From NCBI GenBank assembly GCA_003223935.1, contig QHXQ01000048.1, positions 1 to 48,899 on the forward strand: 48,899 nt of DNA. The letters run 5' to 3'. The position numbers and the translations under genes are program-made. The notes beneath the pieces were generated by a model. That model saw only the letters and a list, made by a program, of their open reading frames with translations, was not told the origin of the DNA and ran no database searches. Every line of letters begins with the position of its first letter. The stretch's first letter is position 1. This DNA is from Acidobacteriota bacterium (GTDB lineage Bacteria > Acidobacteriota > Blastocatellia > Pyrinomonadales > Pyrinomonadaceae). Positions 9,501 through 17,577 of the stretch are shown one piece after another.

Positions 9501-10347
9501 CTGAAACGATGTCTGAGATGCGGCGTAGGTTCGTACGTGCGCCTTCGAGCCGCGCTTCGGCCGCGCGTTGGCGCACGCGGAACTTGGTGATGCCCGCAGC
9601 TTCTTCGATCAGCGTGCGCCGATCCATCGGCTTGGCTGAGAGGATTTGGCCGATGCGTCCCTGTTCGATGATCGCGTAGTGCGCGCCGGAGAGACCCGTG
9701 CCGGAAAACAGATCTTGAATGTCGCGCAGCCGACAGACGCGCCCGTTCAACAAGTATTCGCTCTCGCCGTCACGATAGAGGCGGCGCGTGACCGTGACCG
9801 TTTCGCCCGGCGCGAAGTCGAGCGCGAGCCGGCGTGGTCGCCAATGGCGCTTGTGATGCGCGTGCTGCGCCTTCGCGGTCAGAGCTTCGGGCGTGGTCGC
9901 TTCTGCTGCGTTCGACTCTGCGCCGGCAGACGCATCAACGGCCACGATGCCTGCCATCTCGTCCGTCGTCTCGCCGGCCAACTCCGGCAGCAGTTTCTGT
10001 TCGACCGTGTCGCTCTGCTCGTCAATCTCTTCGAGCGCAGAATCAATGTCGTCCACGTCCGCGTCATCCGGCATCATCTCATCACGGACGAGGTGCAGGA
10101 CGACTTCGGCCATGCCGCTCGGCGCGCGGTTGCGCGAGCCTTGAAAGATCACGTCGAGCATGGCCGCGCCGCGCAGGTGCTTAACGCGCTGCTCGCCGAG
10201 CACCCAAGCTATCGCGTCGGCCACGTTACTCTTGCCGCAGCCGTTGGGGCCAACGATGCCGGTGATGCCTGCGCCGGTGAAGATGAGGTCGGTGTAGTCC
10301 GCGAAGGACTTGAAGCCTGTGATCTCTAAACGTTTGAGCTTGAACAT
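6505..10347 (-). CDS. smc: Chromosome segregation protein SMC
   Basis: SMC is the ATPase that compacts and segregates the chromosome with ScpA and ScpB, neither of which is in this window. The 1280-residue product shows Walker A GPNGCGKSN (about 33-41), long Ala/Glu/Arg-rich coiled coils, and a hinge near the middle (HAVGTLADMLQVEPQWERAV). It then shows the signature LLSGGEKAMAALALVLA and Walker B FCLLDEVDAPLDEAN. The ATG at 10347 gives the usual MFKLKRLEITGFKSF start; the TTG at 10383 adds 12 unconserved residues. Odd feature: between EVVLHLVRDE and TVTVTRRLYRDG there are about 75 extra residues (about 91-178). They are first acidic (DDADVDDIDSALEEIDEQ) and then basic (HHKRHWRPRR). Most SMCs have only a short loop here. 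Confidence 0.97.
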   Translation of the reverse strand: MFKLKRLEITGFKSFADYTDLIFTGAGITGIVGPNGCGKSNVADAIAWVLGEQRVKHLRGAAMLDVIFQGSRNRAPSGMAEVVLHLVRDEMMPDDADVDDIDSALEEIDEQSDTVEQKLLPELAGETTDEMAGIVAVDASAGAESNAAEATTPEALTAKAQHAHHKRHWRPRRLALDFAPGETVTVTRRLYRDGESEYLLNGRVCRLRDIQDLFSGTGLSGAHYAIIEQGRIGQILSAKPMDRRTLIEEAAGITKFRVRQRAAEARLEGARTNLRRISDIVSEIERQVGSLRRQAAKARRYRQQREELRELLRRVYAADERALTAALESLRAQLAAAAEQERELAEAVERHEEDARLATTEARGCEAALAEARASVADAALQHDRRERERAYKEEQARELERRIADVAAQMGQLRARLESAGHEREALRERDAQLHDESETSARLLQEAEEVYAQRSAEVFAVEQQIEEARASLLTHTAVAERLHETGRQLDATLERLALQAEGLAREGERARAAHEEFKAQAAKLQAEIAQARAQLDQLLIEREAASAGVTAARSLVSATATEYARAREEAARVSHRLDTLSELDAQRALYSQAVQRIFSEERAADESGADGFHAVGTLADMLQVEPQWERAVESVFGAYLQTVLVPTPDDAMRAAAWLQANNAGRATFLVAGLQGASADEAHTRGVLDGGAHDDLRLGHLLGAPAEIVSILKRTLPREMSARVVGDLEQALVLSLTTGEMYVTGEGEWVAGGQLLGAGGPAPVAEGTGLLAFKREIRELETRAAALTSEVVSAEDSVTAARAQLVALEDALMLLNEQLGRAEREQVARELHAGQLTQEIERAARHVRVVGDDAARLAAERAELAARRAEQTTAAEAAEAARLAATQAVADVTELLAQARRTAETENEQLSAQRAAAAAAAERRRATAAELRRMETEAADLAARLARHEMEVAEMREQLAALRQSLAASEENAGTVEDERVTLERAVAECTAQLTEARARADEMALELTELHNRAAAARDARAAMEVSRAEATARLNYLRETCTTELNQSLEEIASAYEPDVEFDLEAGRARVEELRARLEGFGAVNMMALEELAEAEERFNFLTTQRQDITDGIASTEEALREIKRRSRERFRHAFEEINRNFGALFLELFGGGRGEMSLIDADDLLESGIDIVAQPPGKRLQNVLLLSGGEKAMAALALVLAIFRYHPSPFCLLDEVDAPLDEANIGRFAAKIVEMATDTQFIVITHNKRTMEAARALYGVTMEEVGVSKLVSVRFE

Positions 10348-10433
10348 GCGTTGCGCGTCTCGTCCAATCGAAGGCCGCGCCAAGGCTATGACAGCAAAAG
10401 CACAGCCCGTAGAGCGCGGAGCAGACGAGGCAC

Positions 10434-10462
10434 ACTATATGTGGACGTGAAAGTGATGTCAA
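10434..10462 (-). promoter_or_regulatory. Sigma70-type promoter of smc
   Basis: On the minus strand TTGACA (10462-10457) and TATAGT (10439-10434) are separated by exactly 17 bases. The -35 box is a perfect match and the -10 box matches 5/6. The smc start lies about 87 bases downstream of the -10. A heptamer repeat array begins immediately upstream of the -35 box. Confidence 0.75.
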
Positions 10463-10598
10463 CAAGGCAGTAGGCAGTGGGCGGTTTAGGACAAGCAGCA
10501 GGCCGTTGGTTGATTCGCACCTCATCGGCTCATGAGGCGCGTACAACCAACGGCCTTTTTTTATCTGCCTACTGCTTGCTGCCTACTGCCTTCTGCCT
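10463..10598. repeat. Heptamer element, GGCAGTA family (copy 2), interrupted by a long hairpin
   Basis: AGGCAGTAGGCAGTGGGC at about 10464-10482 is mirrored by CTGCCTACTGC and further TGCCTAC/TGCCTTC units at about 10565-10598. Unlike the other copies, a separate 12-bp-stem hairpin lies between the arms. Confidence 0.8.
10501..10562 (+). terminator. Terminator-like hairpin with T-run, orphan orientation
   Basis: GGCCGTTGGTTG (10501-10512) pairs perfectly with CAACCAACGGCC (10544-10555). An inner stem CCTCAT/ATGAGG is also present, and T7 follows on the plus strand. Both flanking genes are on the minus strand, so it terminates no obvious plus-strand gene. It may stop antisense transcription or end a small RNA. 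Confidence 0.6.
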
Positions 10599-10604
10599 AC
10601 TACT

Positions 10605-11192
10605 TTACGGTAGCGCTTCCACGTTGACGAAGATGCGGAAATTGCCGCCTTGCATGACGCCGAGCGTGAAGTGGACGTTGATCGAGTTGTTGGGGCCGAG
10701 CGGGCTGGCCATCGTGATCACGCCGGCTGAGAGCGGCGAGTTCAAACCGCCGCCCTGTGCTTGTGTGGGCGGCTCTTCGAGGGTCAGCCCTTCGATATGC
10801 ATTGGCTGGTTTGCCGAGTTCGTCACATCAACCGTCGCCGAACTCAGGACACGCATGTCGGCTTCGCTGGCCGCACGCCCGCCGGGATGTTCGTGCCGTT
10901 CGAGATGGTGGCGACGATGGTCGGCGTGTGGCTGATGTCCGCGATGATTGACCAGCCCGCCGAGCCATCGCCGGAGCTAACTTGAATTGGCGCGTTCGTG
11001 TTGTTGTAGAGTTCGATGAACTCGGCTGTCGCCCCCTTGTGCGCCGCGCGTGCGGAACTCGCTGATGAGCACGTCGCCCAGTTGGAACGGATTGATATAT
11101 TTCCCTCCGGGGCAAGTTGATCGCTCAAAGTTCGGGCGATACTTCATGCTGATAAACTGTTCGAGCGGCCGGCGCGCAGGCACAATCTTCAT
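10605..11192 (-). pseudogene. Frameshifted, internally deleted remnant of a lamin-tail secreted protein
   Basis: Three overlapping minus-strand frames each carry part of one protein. The first reads PFQLGDVLISEFRTRGAQGG to about 11040, the second resumes with TAEFIELYNNTNAPIQVSSG, and the third with MRVLSSATVDVTNSANQPMH to GGNFRIFVNVEALP. All three segments resemble the C-terminal part of the adjacent 1370-residue protein (GDVIISEFRLRG, EFIELYNAT, ADLRALSSSTITV, GGNFRFFINVEAV). The first frame change falls at a run of five C on the plus strand (about 11031-11036). The second is near 10880, where most of the lamin-tail domain and the segment after it are missing. The fragment begins with an ATG that overlaps the TGA of the intact gene. 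Confidence 0.75.
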
Positions 11193-14100
11193 TGCCCTTG
11201 CGGCCGGTTAACGGCCGAGCGCGCGCGCTTCGCACGCTTCTTCTTCTTCTTCTGCGTCGTCGGCACCGCCTGTGGCTCCTTGGGCGGCGGCACTTGCATA
11301 ACTACAAACGGCGTCGCGCGCGGCGCGGGCGCAGACACAGACTTGCTCTGCGCCGGTACGGGCACGGACGGCAACCCCTTGTGCACTGGCGCGGACAGCT
11401 TCGAGGAGGTCGTGCGGGCGGGCGTGTTGCTGCCGGATGTGTCGGTCACCGCCTCGACGTTGATGAAGAAGCGGAAGTTGCCGCCCGCTTCGACGCCGGT
11501 GACGAGTTGCGCGACTACGCTGTTGTTCGTGCCGAGCGGTGCGGGCAGCATGACCACGAGTGATGAGTTCAACCCACCACCCATGCTCTGCGTGGGCGGC
11601 GTCTCGACCGTCGTGCCTAGCACGGTCACGGATTGGTTGTTCGAGTCCGTCACAGTGATGGTGCTCGAACTGAGCGCGCGCAGGTCTGCCTCACTCATCG
11701 CGCGTCCGCCGGTCGTCGTGATGTCCACGATACGGAAGCGCAGCTTGGTAATGGCAAAGCCGGTCTTGTTCGTGAATCGTCGCCGGAACGAGAGCGTGCC
11801 GTTCGTCTTGTTCGGGCCGGTGTCTGAGGCGTCGCGCACACGGGCGCAGGCCGAAGTTGGACTGTTCGAGGCGACGCATTGCGGGTCGGGCAGAGATGCT
11901 TTGATCTGCGCGTTGCGCTGGACGGGACTCTGCGAGTTCTCCGGTCCCGGCGCGCCCAAAGTGGACTGCACGCCGCCGTAGCTGCCTCCGTTTGTCGAGA
12001 CGAAGGCGAAGTCGCTGGCGTTGTCGTTCGTGTCTTTCGGCAAGCCTGTGCCGGAGAGCTTACGCACGAAGCTGTACTCGCCATCGTTCGCACCCGGCGA
12101 CGCGAGCGGCATGCCTTCGCTGTAGGGCGGCGCGATGCCGACGAAGCCGACGGCGTCGAGCGGAGTGGCCGTCGAGAAATCGGCGACATCGGCGGTGGCA
12201 AAGAGCGCAAGGCCCTGCTCATCACCTATATCGCCCGAGTAGGTCTGGTCGGGCGGCGCGTAGCCGTTCAAGCTGTAGCCATCACTGTTAGCGATCAGGT
12301 AGTGCCCGTGCGCCGGGATGCCCGTGCCGCTCGGTATGATCGCGACGATACCACCGCCATCGGATGCCAGTGCCCAGCCGCCGCCGTTCCCGCCGATGGT
12401 GATGTTGTTGCTCGTCGCGTTGTAGAGTTCGATGAACTCGTCGCGCGAGCCGTCAGAGAGCGGCAGCGAGGGCGTCGGGCCGCGCAAGCGGAACTCGCTG
12501 ATGATGACATCACCGCCGTTGACGATTGAAGGCGTGCAGGTCAAGTTGCCGACGAGCGTGTAGCTGCCGTTGCCTGTGATGTCGTTGGCGTTGTTCTGAC
12601 TACGCTGGCCGGGATCGGGGCGATTGAGATACGTCCGCCCATTGACGTTGTTGAGCGACTGCCCCGGTTGAATGTTCTCGGCGTTCGCGGTTGAGAGCGT
12701 GATGCGTAGTACGCCCGTGATGGGATCGTAAGTGCCGCTGTCGGCATCGCCCAGTTTGACGGGCGTGTTGGCATTTGGGTTCGGGTTGGTCGCGTCAAGC
12801 GGGACACCGAACTTGCCATACTCGAAGCTCATTGCGCCGGTCGCATCAGAACGACCCGCAACGTAGTAGCGATCGAAGTCTGCGTCCGGGTGCAAGCGAT
12901 CCCAGATGATGAACCATTGCGTGTTCGGCGGTGCCATGTTCATTGTCGAAGGCGCAAGTCTCATCGTGAAGACGAGTTGATTTACGCCTGCGCCGAGGAA
13001 CGGCTCGGCAATGGAGATTGATTGCATGTCCACGCGCGGATCGGGCGGCGTGTTCTGTCCGCTGTCGTTCGTATCCACCACGACGGTGCGACCGGGCAGC
13101 ACACATGGGCTTTCTGGCACGACCACGAAGGCGAGGCCGCACGAAGCGCCTTCGCCGACATTATTGACGGCCGTCACACGGTAGTAATAGGTGATGGCGG
13201 GGCTGGCCGTCGGATCGTCATAGCTGTTCATGTTGCCCGGCACGGTGGCGAGCAGTATCTCGTCGCCCCCCGGCGTGCCGCGAAAGATTTTGTACATGGT
13301 GATGGGCGAGCCGCCGTTGTCGGGCGTTGACCACGTCACGTGTATTACGCTGCCGTTGCGCACCGCCATGACCTGCGGCGCGGCGGGCACGGACGGCTCC
13401 GGCACGGGATCGAAGGCCGCGAACAGACGCCGCCCGCCCGCTTGCCGCGCGATAGTACCAAGCGCGGTGTAATCGTTCGGGCCGTGCGTGCCCGGTGCGG
13501 TTATATTGTTGATGCATGACGGCGTAATGCAGCCGTCCGGGTAGGCGACGACGACGCGCCCCTGCGCGTCAATCGTCTCGTCCATGAAGTCGAGTAGGTT
13601 GCGGTCGTCGGGCGTGTTACTGCACGCCGTCGTGCCAAGGTTACAGATTGAGCCGCGCTGCACCGGATCGTTCGGCGTCGCGTCCACAAGATGATACGTC
13701 ACGCCGCCGTCGAGACTGGTGGCGATGTAGAGATGCCACGGCGCGTCCACCGGGTAATTGTTAAAGTCTGTGTAGTTGCCCGCGACGGTCGTGCCGAGGA
13801 AGGCGTAGGCGACGCGATTGTCGTCGCCAGCGACTACCTCCGGGAAGGTCGAGTTCTTCAGGTTGAGTAGCCCGCCGGCGTCTGTGTCGTTGACCCAAGT
13901 GTCGCCCTCATCGTGCGAAACGGCGAGATGCGCATGCCCGTCTCCGGCTTGGTAGCCGAGGTAGATCGTGTTGACCGCCTGGCCGTTGGGCCTGCCCACG
14001 CCGTTCGTGCCGATGCCGAGCGACGGATCGACGAGGAAGCCGGTCGTGCTGCTGGTCGGCACTGTCTTGACCGTCCAACTCACGCCGTTATTCGTCGAGC

Positions 14101-15301
14101 GCGCCACGCCGGCCTTGCCGCCGCAATCCCGGTTCGGCACATAGACCGTGCCGTTAGACGCGACCTTGACGTGCCCGTGAATGCCGCCGCACTCGGTCGT
14201 GTAGATCGGCACGCCGGCTCCGAAGGTTGCGCCGCCGTCATCGCTGCGGGCACAGAAGGCCGTGGCCAAATCCTGCGAGCAGTAGTAAACGGCGTTCGGA
14301 TAGAGCGGGTGCGGCGGCGGCGCGGGCGTCGCGTTTGCGTTGTATGGCCCTGCGCCGATGGTCTGGTGGTCAACGCCCGAAGGGATACCGCCGCCCTGAC
14401 TCGGCAAGTACGTCTCGCCGTCGTCATCCGTGAACTGTGTGTGGCTGTCTTGCCCGGTCAATTGCGAGACAAAGGTGCGGTTGGGCGTCGTGTCGCCTTG
14501 TGCGCGTATGTGATCGGTGAACAGGATCGGATCGAGACTGGCAGCCTGCGTCGGGCTTTTATCTTCCCACGTAGTTGCAGCCGGAGACGGGCAATCATCG
14601 AAGGTGACGCGCAAGACTTGGAAGCCGGCCAAGAGAAAGACCTTGCCGGTCTGCCAGTTCACGCCGATGCTCGGCTCACCCGCACTGCCACCAAGTCCGT
14701 TGGGCGCGGGGAAAACATGATAGCGCGGCGCGATGCCTGTGGCCGGCGCGGGTGTCGGGAATGGCGGCGGCGGGGTGACGATTGACGCAGTGGCGTGATA
14801 CGGATCGCCCGGTGCCACCGTGAAATCAACTACGTGCACGACATAGACGCCCGTGCCATTCGGCCCTGTGGGATCAATGTCCACCTGCTCGGACGTGCCC
14901 GGCGCGCCGCCCGTGGACTGCTTGATGATCGGGCCTGTGAGCGAGTCCTTGTGGACGTAGAGATCGTAATCGTTGGCCGGGACGAGCCAAGTAATCTGGA
15001 TGTGGATTGTCTTGCCCGTCCAATCCGCTGGCTGCCCGGAGACGGTCAGCGTGTAGCTGTCACAGTTCACGCCCTCGGTGCAATCGGACTCGCCGTTCGG
15101 CGCAGACCCGCCTACCCCTGTGCCATCCCACATCAATGGTGTGATGTCCGTCGGATGGATCGTGCCTGACGATGGATTGGCGGCGCGCGTGATAAAGATA
15201 GGCAGAGTGCTGAAAAGCGCGAGGATGAAGACGGCGAGCGCGAACAGGAACGGGCGCGTGCTGGCGCTTGCCCGACCGCGAGTACGAAGCATCTTTTTCA
15301 T
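11189..15301 (-). CDS. Large secreted multidomain protein: sialidase-like, fibronectin III and lamin-tail domains
   Basis: The 1370-residue product has a signal sequence (FLFALAVFILALFSTLPIFITRA) and a cysteine pair region GESDCTEGVNCDSYTLTVSG. A beta-rich domain at about 60-170 follows. Residues about 190-640 look like a BNR/sialidase-type propeller, with motifs such as SDDGGATF, STNNGVSW, SHDEGDTW and SLDGGVTY. A fibronectin type III domain runs at about 650-740 (APQVMAVRNGSVIHVTWSTP). A lamin-tail domain lies near 955-1090 (GDVIISEFRLRG, DEFIELYNAT). The C-terminal tail is Pro/Lys-rich (QKKKKKRAKRARSA). The sialidase asymptotic boxes suggest carbohydrate or protein binding; catalytic sialidase residues were not confirmed. 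GGGAGAG precedes the ATG. A truncated relative follows at once and another lies at 22.4-23.1 kb. Confidence 0.88.
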   Translation of the reverse strand: MKKMLRTRGRASASTRPFLFALAVFILALFSTLPIFITRAANPSSGTIHPTDITPLMWDGTGVGGSAPNGESDCTEGVNCDSYTLTVSGQPADWTGKTIHIQITWLVPANDYDLYVHKDSLTGPIIKQSTGGAPGTSEQVDIDPTGPNGTGVYVVHVVDFTVAPGDPYHATASIVTPPPPFPTPAPATGIAPRYHVFPAPNGLGGSAGEPSIGVNWQTGKVFLLAGFQVLRVTFDDCPSPAATTWEDKSPTQAASLDPILFTDHIRAQGDTTPNRTFVSQLTGQDSHTQFTDDDGETYLPSQGGGIPSGVDHQTIGAGPYNANATPAPPPHPLYPNAVYYCSQDLATAFCARSDDGGATFGAGVPIYTTECGGIHGHVKVASNGTVYVPNRDCGGKAGVARSTNNGVSWTVKTVPTSSTTGFLVDPSLGIGTNGVGRPNGQAVNTIYLGYQAGDGHAHLAVSHDEGDTWVNDTDAGGLLNLKNSTFPEVVAGDDNRVAYAFLGTTVAGNYTDFNNYPVDAPWHLYIATSLDGGVTYHLVDATPNDPVQRGSICNLGTTACSNTPDDRNLLDFMDETIDAQGRVVVAYPDGCITPSCINNITAPGTHGPNDYTALGTIARQAGGRRLFAAFDPVPEPSVPAAPQVMAVRNGSVIHVTWSTPDNGGSPITMYKIFRGTPGGDEILLATVPGNMNSYDDPTASPAITYYYRVTAVNNVGEGASCGLAFVVVPESPCVLPGRTVVVDTNDSGQNTPPDPRVDMQSISIAEPFLGAGVNQLVFTMRLAPSTMNMAPPNTQWFIIWDRLHPDADFDRYYVAGRSDATGAMSFEYGKFGVPLDATNPNPNANTPVKLGDADSGTYDPITGVLRITLSTANAENIQPGQSLNNVNGRTYLNRPDPGQRSQNNANDITGNGSYTLVGNLTCTPSIVNGGDVIISEFRLRGPTPSLPLSDGSRDEFIELYNATSNNITIGGNGGGWALASDGGGIVAIIPSGTGIPAHGHYLIANSDGYSLNGYAPPDQTYSGDIGDEQGLALFATADVADFSTATPLDAVGFVGIAPPYSEGMPLASPGANDGEYSFVRKLSGTGLPKDTNDNASDFAFVSTNGGSYGGVQSTLGAPGPENSQSPVQRNAQIKASLPDPQCVASNSPTSACARVRDASDTGPNKTNGTLSFRRRFTNKTGFAITKLRFRIVDITTTGGRAMSEADLRALSSSTITVTDSNNQSVTVLGTTVETPPTQSMGGGLNSSLVVMLPAPLGTNNSVVAQLVTGVEAGGNFRFFINVEAVTDTSGSNTPARTTSSKLSAPVHKGLPSVPVPAQSKSVSAPAPRATPFVVMQVPPPKEPQAVPTTQKKKKKRAKRARSAVNRPQGQ

Positions 15302-15734
15302 GGCGTTCTCTCCCTAAAAGCTTGAAATGCGAGGAGCCGGTGTAGTCCGGCACGACGCCTGCGACCCTTGTTTTAGCGCCTGCTTTGGTATCGGGGCGCG
15401 TGGCAGATTTCGACTCAGCCTAAGGCGAACAAATTAACGCGCGCGAGTTGAGAAAAACTTGAGCGCGGCAGCGAAACACACACCTGTCAAACGATCTTTC
15501 GCATACATTTTCGTTGCGGAACGATAACGGCACGCATCTGCGGCGTGGGTCACTCGACTCGACGACGCGCAATAGACTTTTCGGCAAGGCAACCGAACTA
15601 AAAGTTATGTCGGGAGAAACTATACGGCTCGCTTGGGAGGTGTCGGGGGTAAAGCGGGGGTTTTACCTCTGGGGCACGAGCACTTTGTTTGGGGTTTACC
15701 TGCTGCGGAAATTAACACCGCAGGAACGCGCCTG
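15302..15734. other. Intergenic region upstream of the secreted protein gene
   Basis: These 433 bases separate two minus-strand genes. They contain the conserved element pair at 15448-15502 and a short hairpin CTGCGG/CCGCAG at 15703-15723 just after the Agl23-type gene. The hairpin lacks a T-run. A plus-strand open frame at 15514-15816 has no recognisable protein character and overlaps the neighbouring gene. I see no other gene. Confidence 0.6.
15448..15502 (-). promoter_or_regulatory. Conserved upstream element pair, copy 1
   Basis: Plus-strand TTGAGAAAAACTTGAG at 15448-15463 and GTCAAACGATCTTTCGC at 15486-15502 recur upstream of the truncated relative at 23113. Order is the same and spacing is similar (22 versus 19 bases). 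The pair lies about 150-185 bases upstream of the ATG at 15301. It is probably a promoter or operator shared by this secreted-protein family. Confidence 0.65.
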
Positions 15735-17504
15735 TCAATCGGTAAGATCGCGGCGGACGAAGAGTTCGAGCGTGACGCCGGGACGCAAAGGGTACGTGCC
15801 GACCTCGCGGTATTGATCGCCGAGCATGGTGAGTGCCTCGCCGGCTTGATTGGCGTTGATAATGACGATGGGGTCGCCTGTGGCTGAGAGGCGGCCGGGA
15901 TAGCCGACGTGTCTGTAGTCGCGCAAGTACCAAGGCATCGGCCAATAATCGGGCGAGGCGATGTTGATGTTGGTGTCGTAGCCCGTGCCGGCGCGATGGG
16001 CGACCTTGTTGATCTGATCGATCAGTTGGAGATAGCCGCGCTGCGTGTGCGCATAGACATAGACGTAAGCGTCGTCGTCATAGTGGACGAAGTTGAGTTG
16101 ATAGGTCTGCTGTAGGTTGACGACGAGCGCGCACACGAGGAGTGTGCGCGCGACCGTGCGCCAGACCGCGCGGCTGATGCCGAGCCGGTAATAAAACTCA
16201 ATTGTGTAGCCGCCGATGATGGCGAGCGGGAGCACAACGTTGAGTTGCAGCCAAGGCGTCTTGTAAGGCACGAGCGAGTAAGCCAACAAGATGCCGAAGG
16301 CCCACGCGGCCGCGAAGACCACGAAGCGGTTGCGCCCACGCCACACGGCGACGAGCGCGCCCCAAGTGCCTAAGAGCAACAACGGCGCTTCCTCTTGCCC
16401 AAGCCAACTGATGTAGGTGTGGAACGGGTGGCGATGAAAATCGCTTGTGCCCGTCTCCGTCCACTTCTTGAAGGTTTCGATGAACCCGTCATAGACGCCC
16501 TTCGGGTTGGTGAAGAATGATGAGTAGTAAACGAGATTGATGAAGACGAAGAGACAGAGCGCAATGACCGCGAGCAGCGCCAAATGTTGCCAGCCGCCTG
16601 AGCGCGCGATGAACGACGCCCAAGCGGAGTCGGCCGTCTGCGCGGCTCGCCCTTGCTTGCGCCGTCGTTTACTGCTCGCCGATGCGCGCCGCATCTGCCG
16701 GCGCATTGCACAGTAAACCCACGCGATCAGACTTGCCAGCACGAGTACGACCGCAGAGATGAAGGCCGTCTCTTTGGTCGCAAACAAGAGCGCGGCCGAG
16801 ACGGTCGCCAGCAGCAAGTAGGTTGAACGCGGGCCGTCGTAAGCCCAAAGAGTCGCGATGGTGAGCGCGAGCGCGCAGAGCGAGAAGAGCAGCCATAGCT
16901 CAAACCTGATTTGGCCGGCGCTATAGACCGCGCTGATCGTCGTGCACACCAACAGCAGGCCCGCACCTGCGCTGATCAGGCCCGTGCTCTTGTCGTTGAG
17001 ATAGGGGCGCGCGAAGGTCTGCGGCTGCGCTGCGCCTTCGTAGAATCTGAGCGCCGCCACGACGATGCCGAGCGTGAAGAAGAGGAAAAGCATCTCGTGG
17101 ATGAAGTAGCGCGAGTTATAGACCAAGCCGGGCGAGACGGCTAGAAGCGCAGCGGCCGCGAGTGCGCCGACCGCGCCAATGTAACGACGCAGATGGAGCG
17201 CGAGCCAAACCACCGCGACGCCGAAGGCGACCGGCACGGCGCGCAACGCCCAACTGCCGAGCAGATGAAAATGGTCGAGCGGATAGGTGAGCGGCAGAGC
17301 GAAGTAGTAGAGCGTCGGGCCATGATAGTTCGCCGGGTCGTAGTGATAGACGCCGTTGCGCATCAGGTTCAAGAGGAAGAAACCGTTGACGCCTTCGTCA
17401 TGATGAAATGGATTGAGTTCCAGCTTAATGCTGCGCAGCAGGGTTGCAACCAACAGGATCAGGAGACCGGCGAGTTGCCACGTGCGCGCCGGGAGTTCAG
17501 ACAT
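15735..17504 (-). CDS. TIGR03663 / Agl23-type membrane protein (GT-C glycosyltransferase-like)
   Basis: The polytopic protein carries the family's hallmark just after the first membrane helix: ELNPFHHDEGVNGFFLLNLM, then YDPANYHGPTLYYFALPLTYPL. The acidic HDEG in the first external loop corresponds to the catalytic aspartate/glutamate position of GT39-type glycosyltransferases. TIGR03663 proteins are named flippase-activity-associated Agl23 in current annotation, and a role in transferring sugars from lipid carriers is inferred. A basic cytoplasmic loop (SSKRRRKQGRAAQ) interrupts the helices. I give the ATG at 17504 (589 residues). A TTG at 17624 would add 40 residues of low-complexity sequence and overlap the upstream gene by 47 bases. 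No clear ribosome-binding site settles the choice. Confidence 0.85.
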   Translation of the reverse strand: MSELPARTWQLAGLLILLVATLLRSIKLELNPFHHDEGVNGFFLLNLMRNGVYHYDPANYHGPTLYYFALPLTYPLDHFHLLGSWALRAVPVAFGVAVVWLALHLRRYIGAVGALAAAALLAVSPGLVYNSRYFIHEMLFLFFTLGIVVAALRFYEGAAQPQTFARPYLNDKSTGLISAGAGLLLVCTTISAVYSAGQIRFELWLLFSLCALALTIATLWAYDGPRSTYLLLATVSAALLFATKETAFISAVVLVLASLIAWVYCAMRRQMRRASASSKRRRKQGRAAQTADSAWASFIARSGGWQHLALLAVIALCLFVFINLVYYSSFFTNPKGVYDGFIETFKKWTETGTSDFHRHPFHTYISWLGQEEAPLLLLGTWGALVAVWRGRNRFVVFAAAWAFGILLAYSLVPYKTPWLQLNVVLPLAIIGGYTIEFYYRLGISRAVWRTVARTLLVCALVVNLQQTYQLNFVHYDDDAYVYVYAHTQRGYLQLIDQINKVAHRAGTGYDTNINIASPDYWPMPWYLRDYRHVGYPGRLSATGDPIVIINANQAGEALTMLGDQYREVGTYPLRPGVTLELFVRRDLTD

Positions 17505-17577
17505 AGTGTGCACGTGCTCAGGCACGGGCGCGTTCGCTTGCTGCGTGCCCGTCGCTTGTTTCCCTTGCGCCTGTCGT

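Noticed and set aside
15514..15816. Plus-strand 100-codon frame in the 15.3-15.7 kb gap
   Set aside because: No ribosome-binding site, no family resemblance, and it overlaps the end of the opposite gene.
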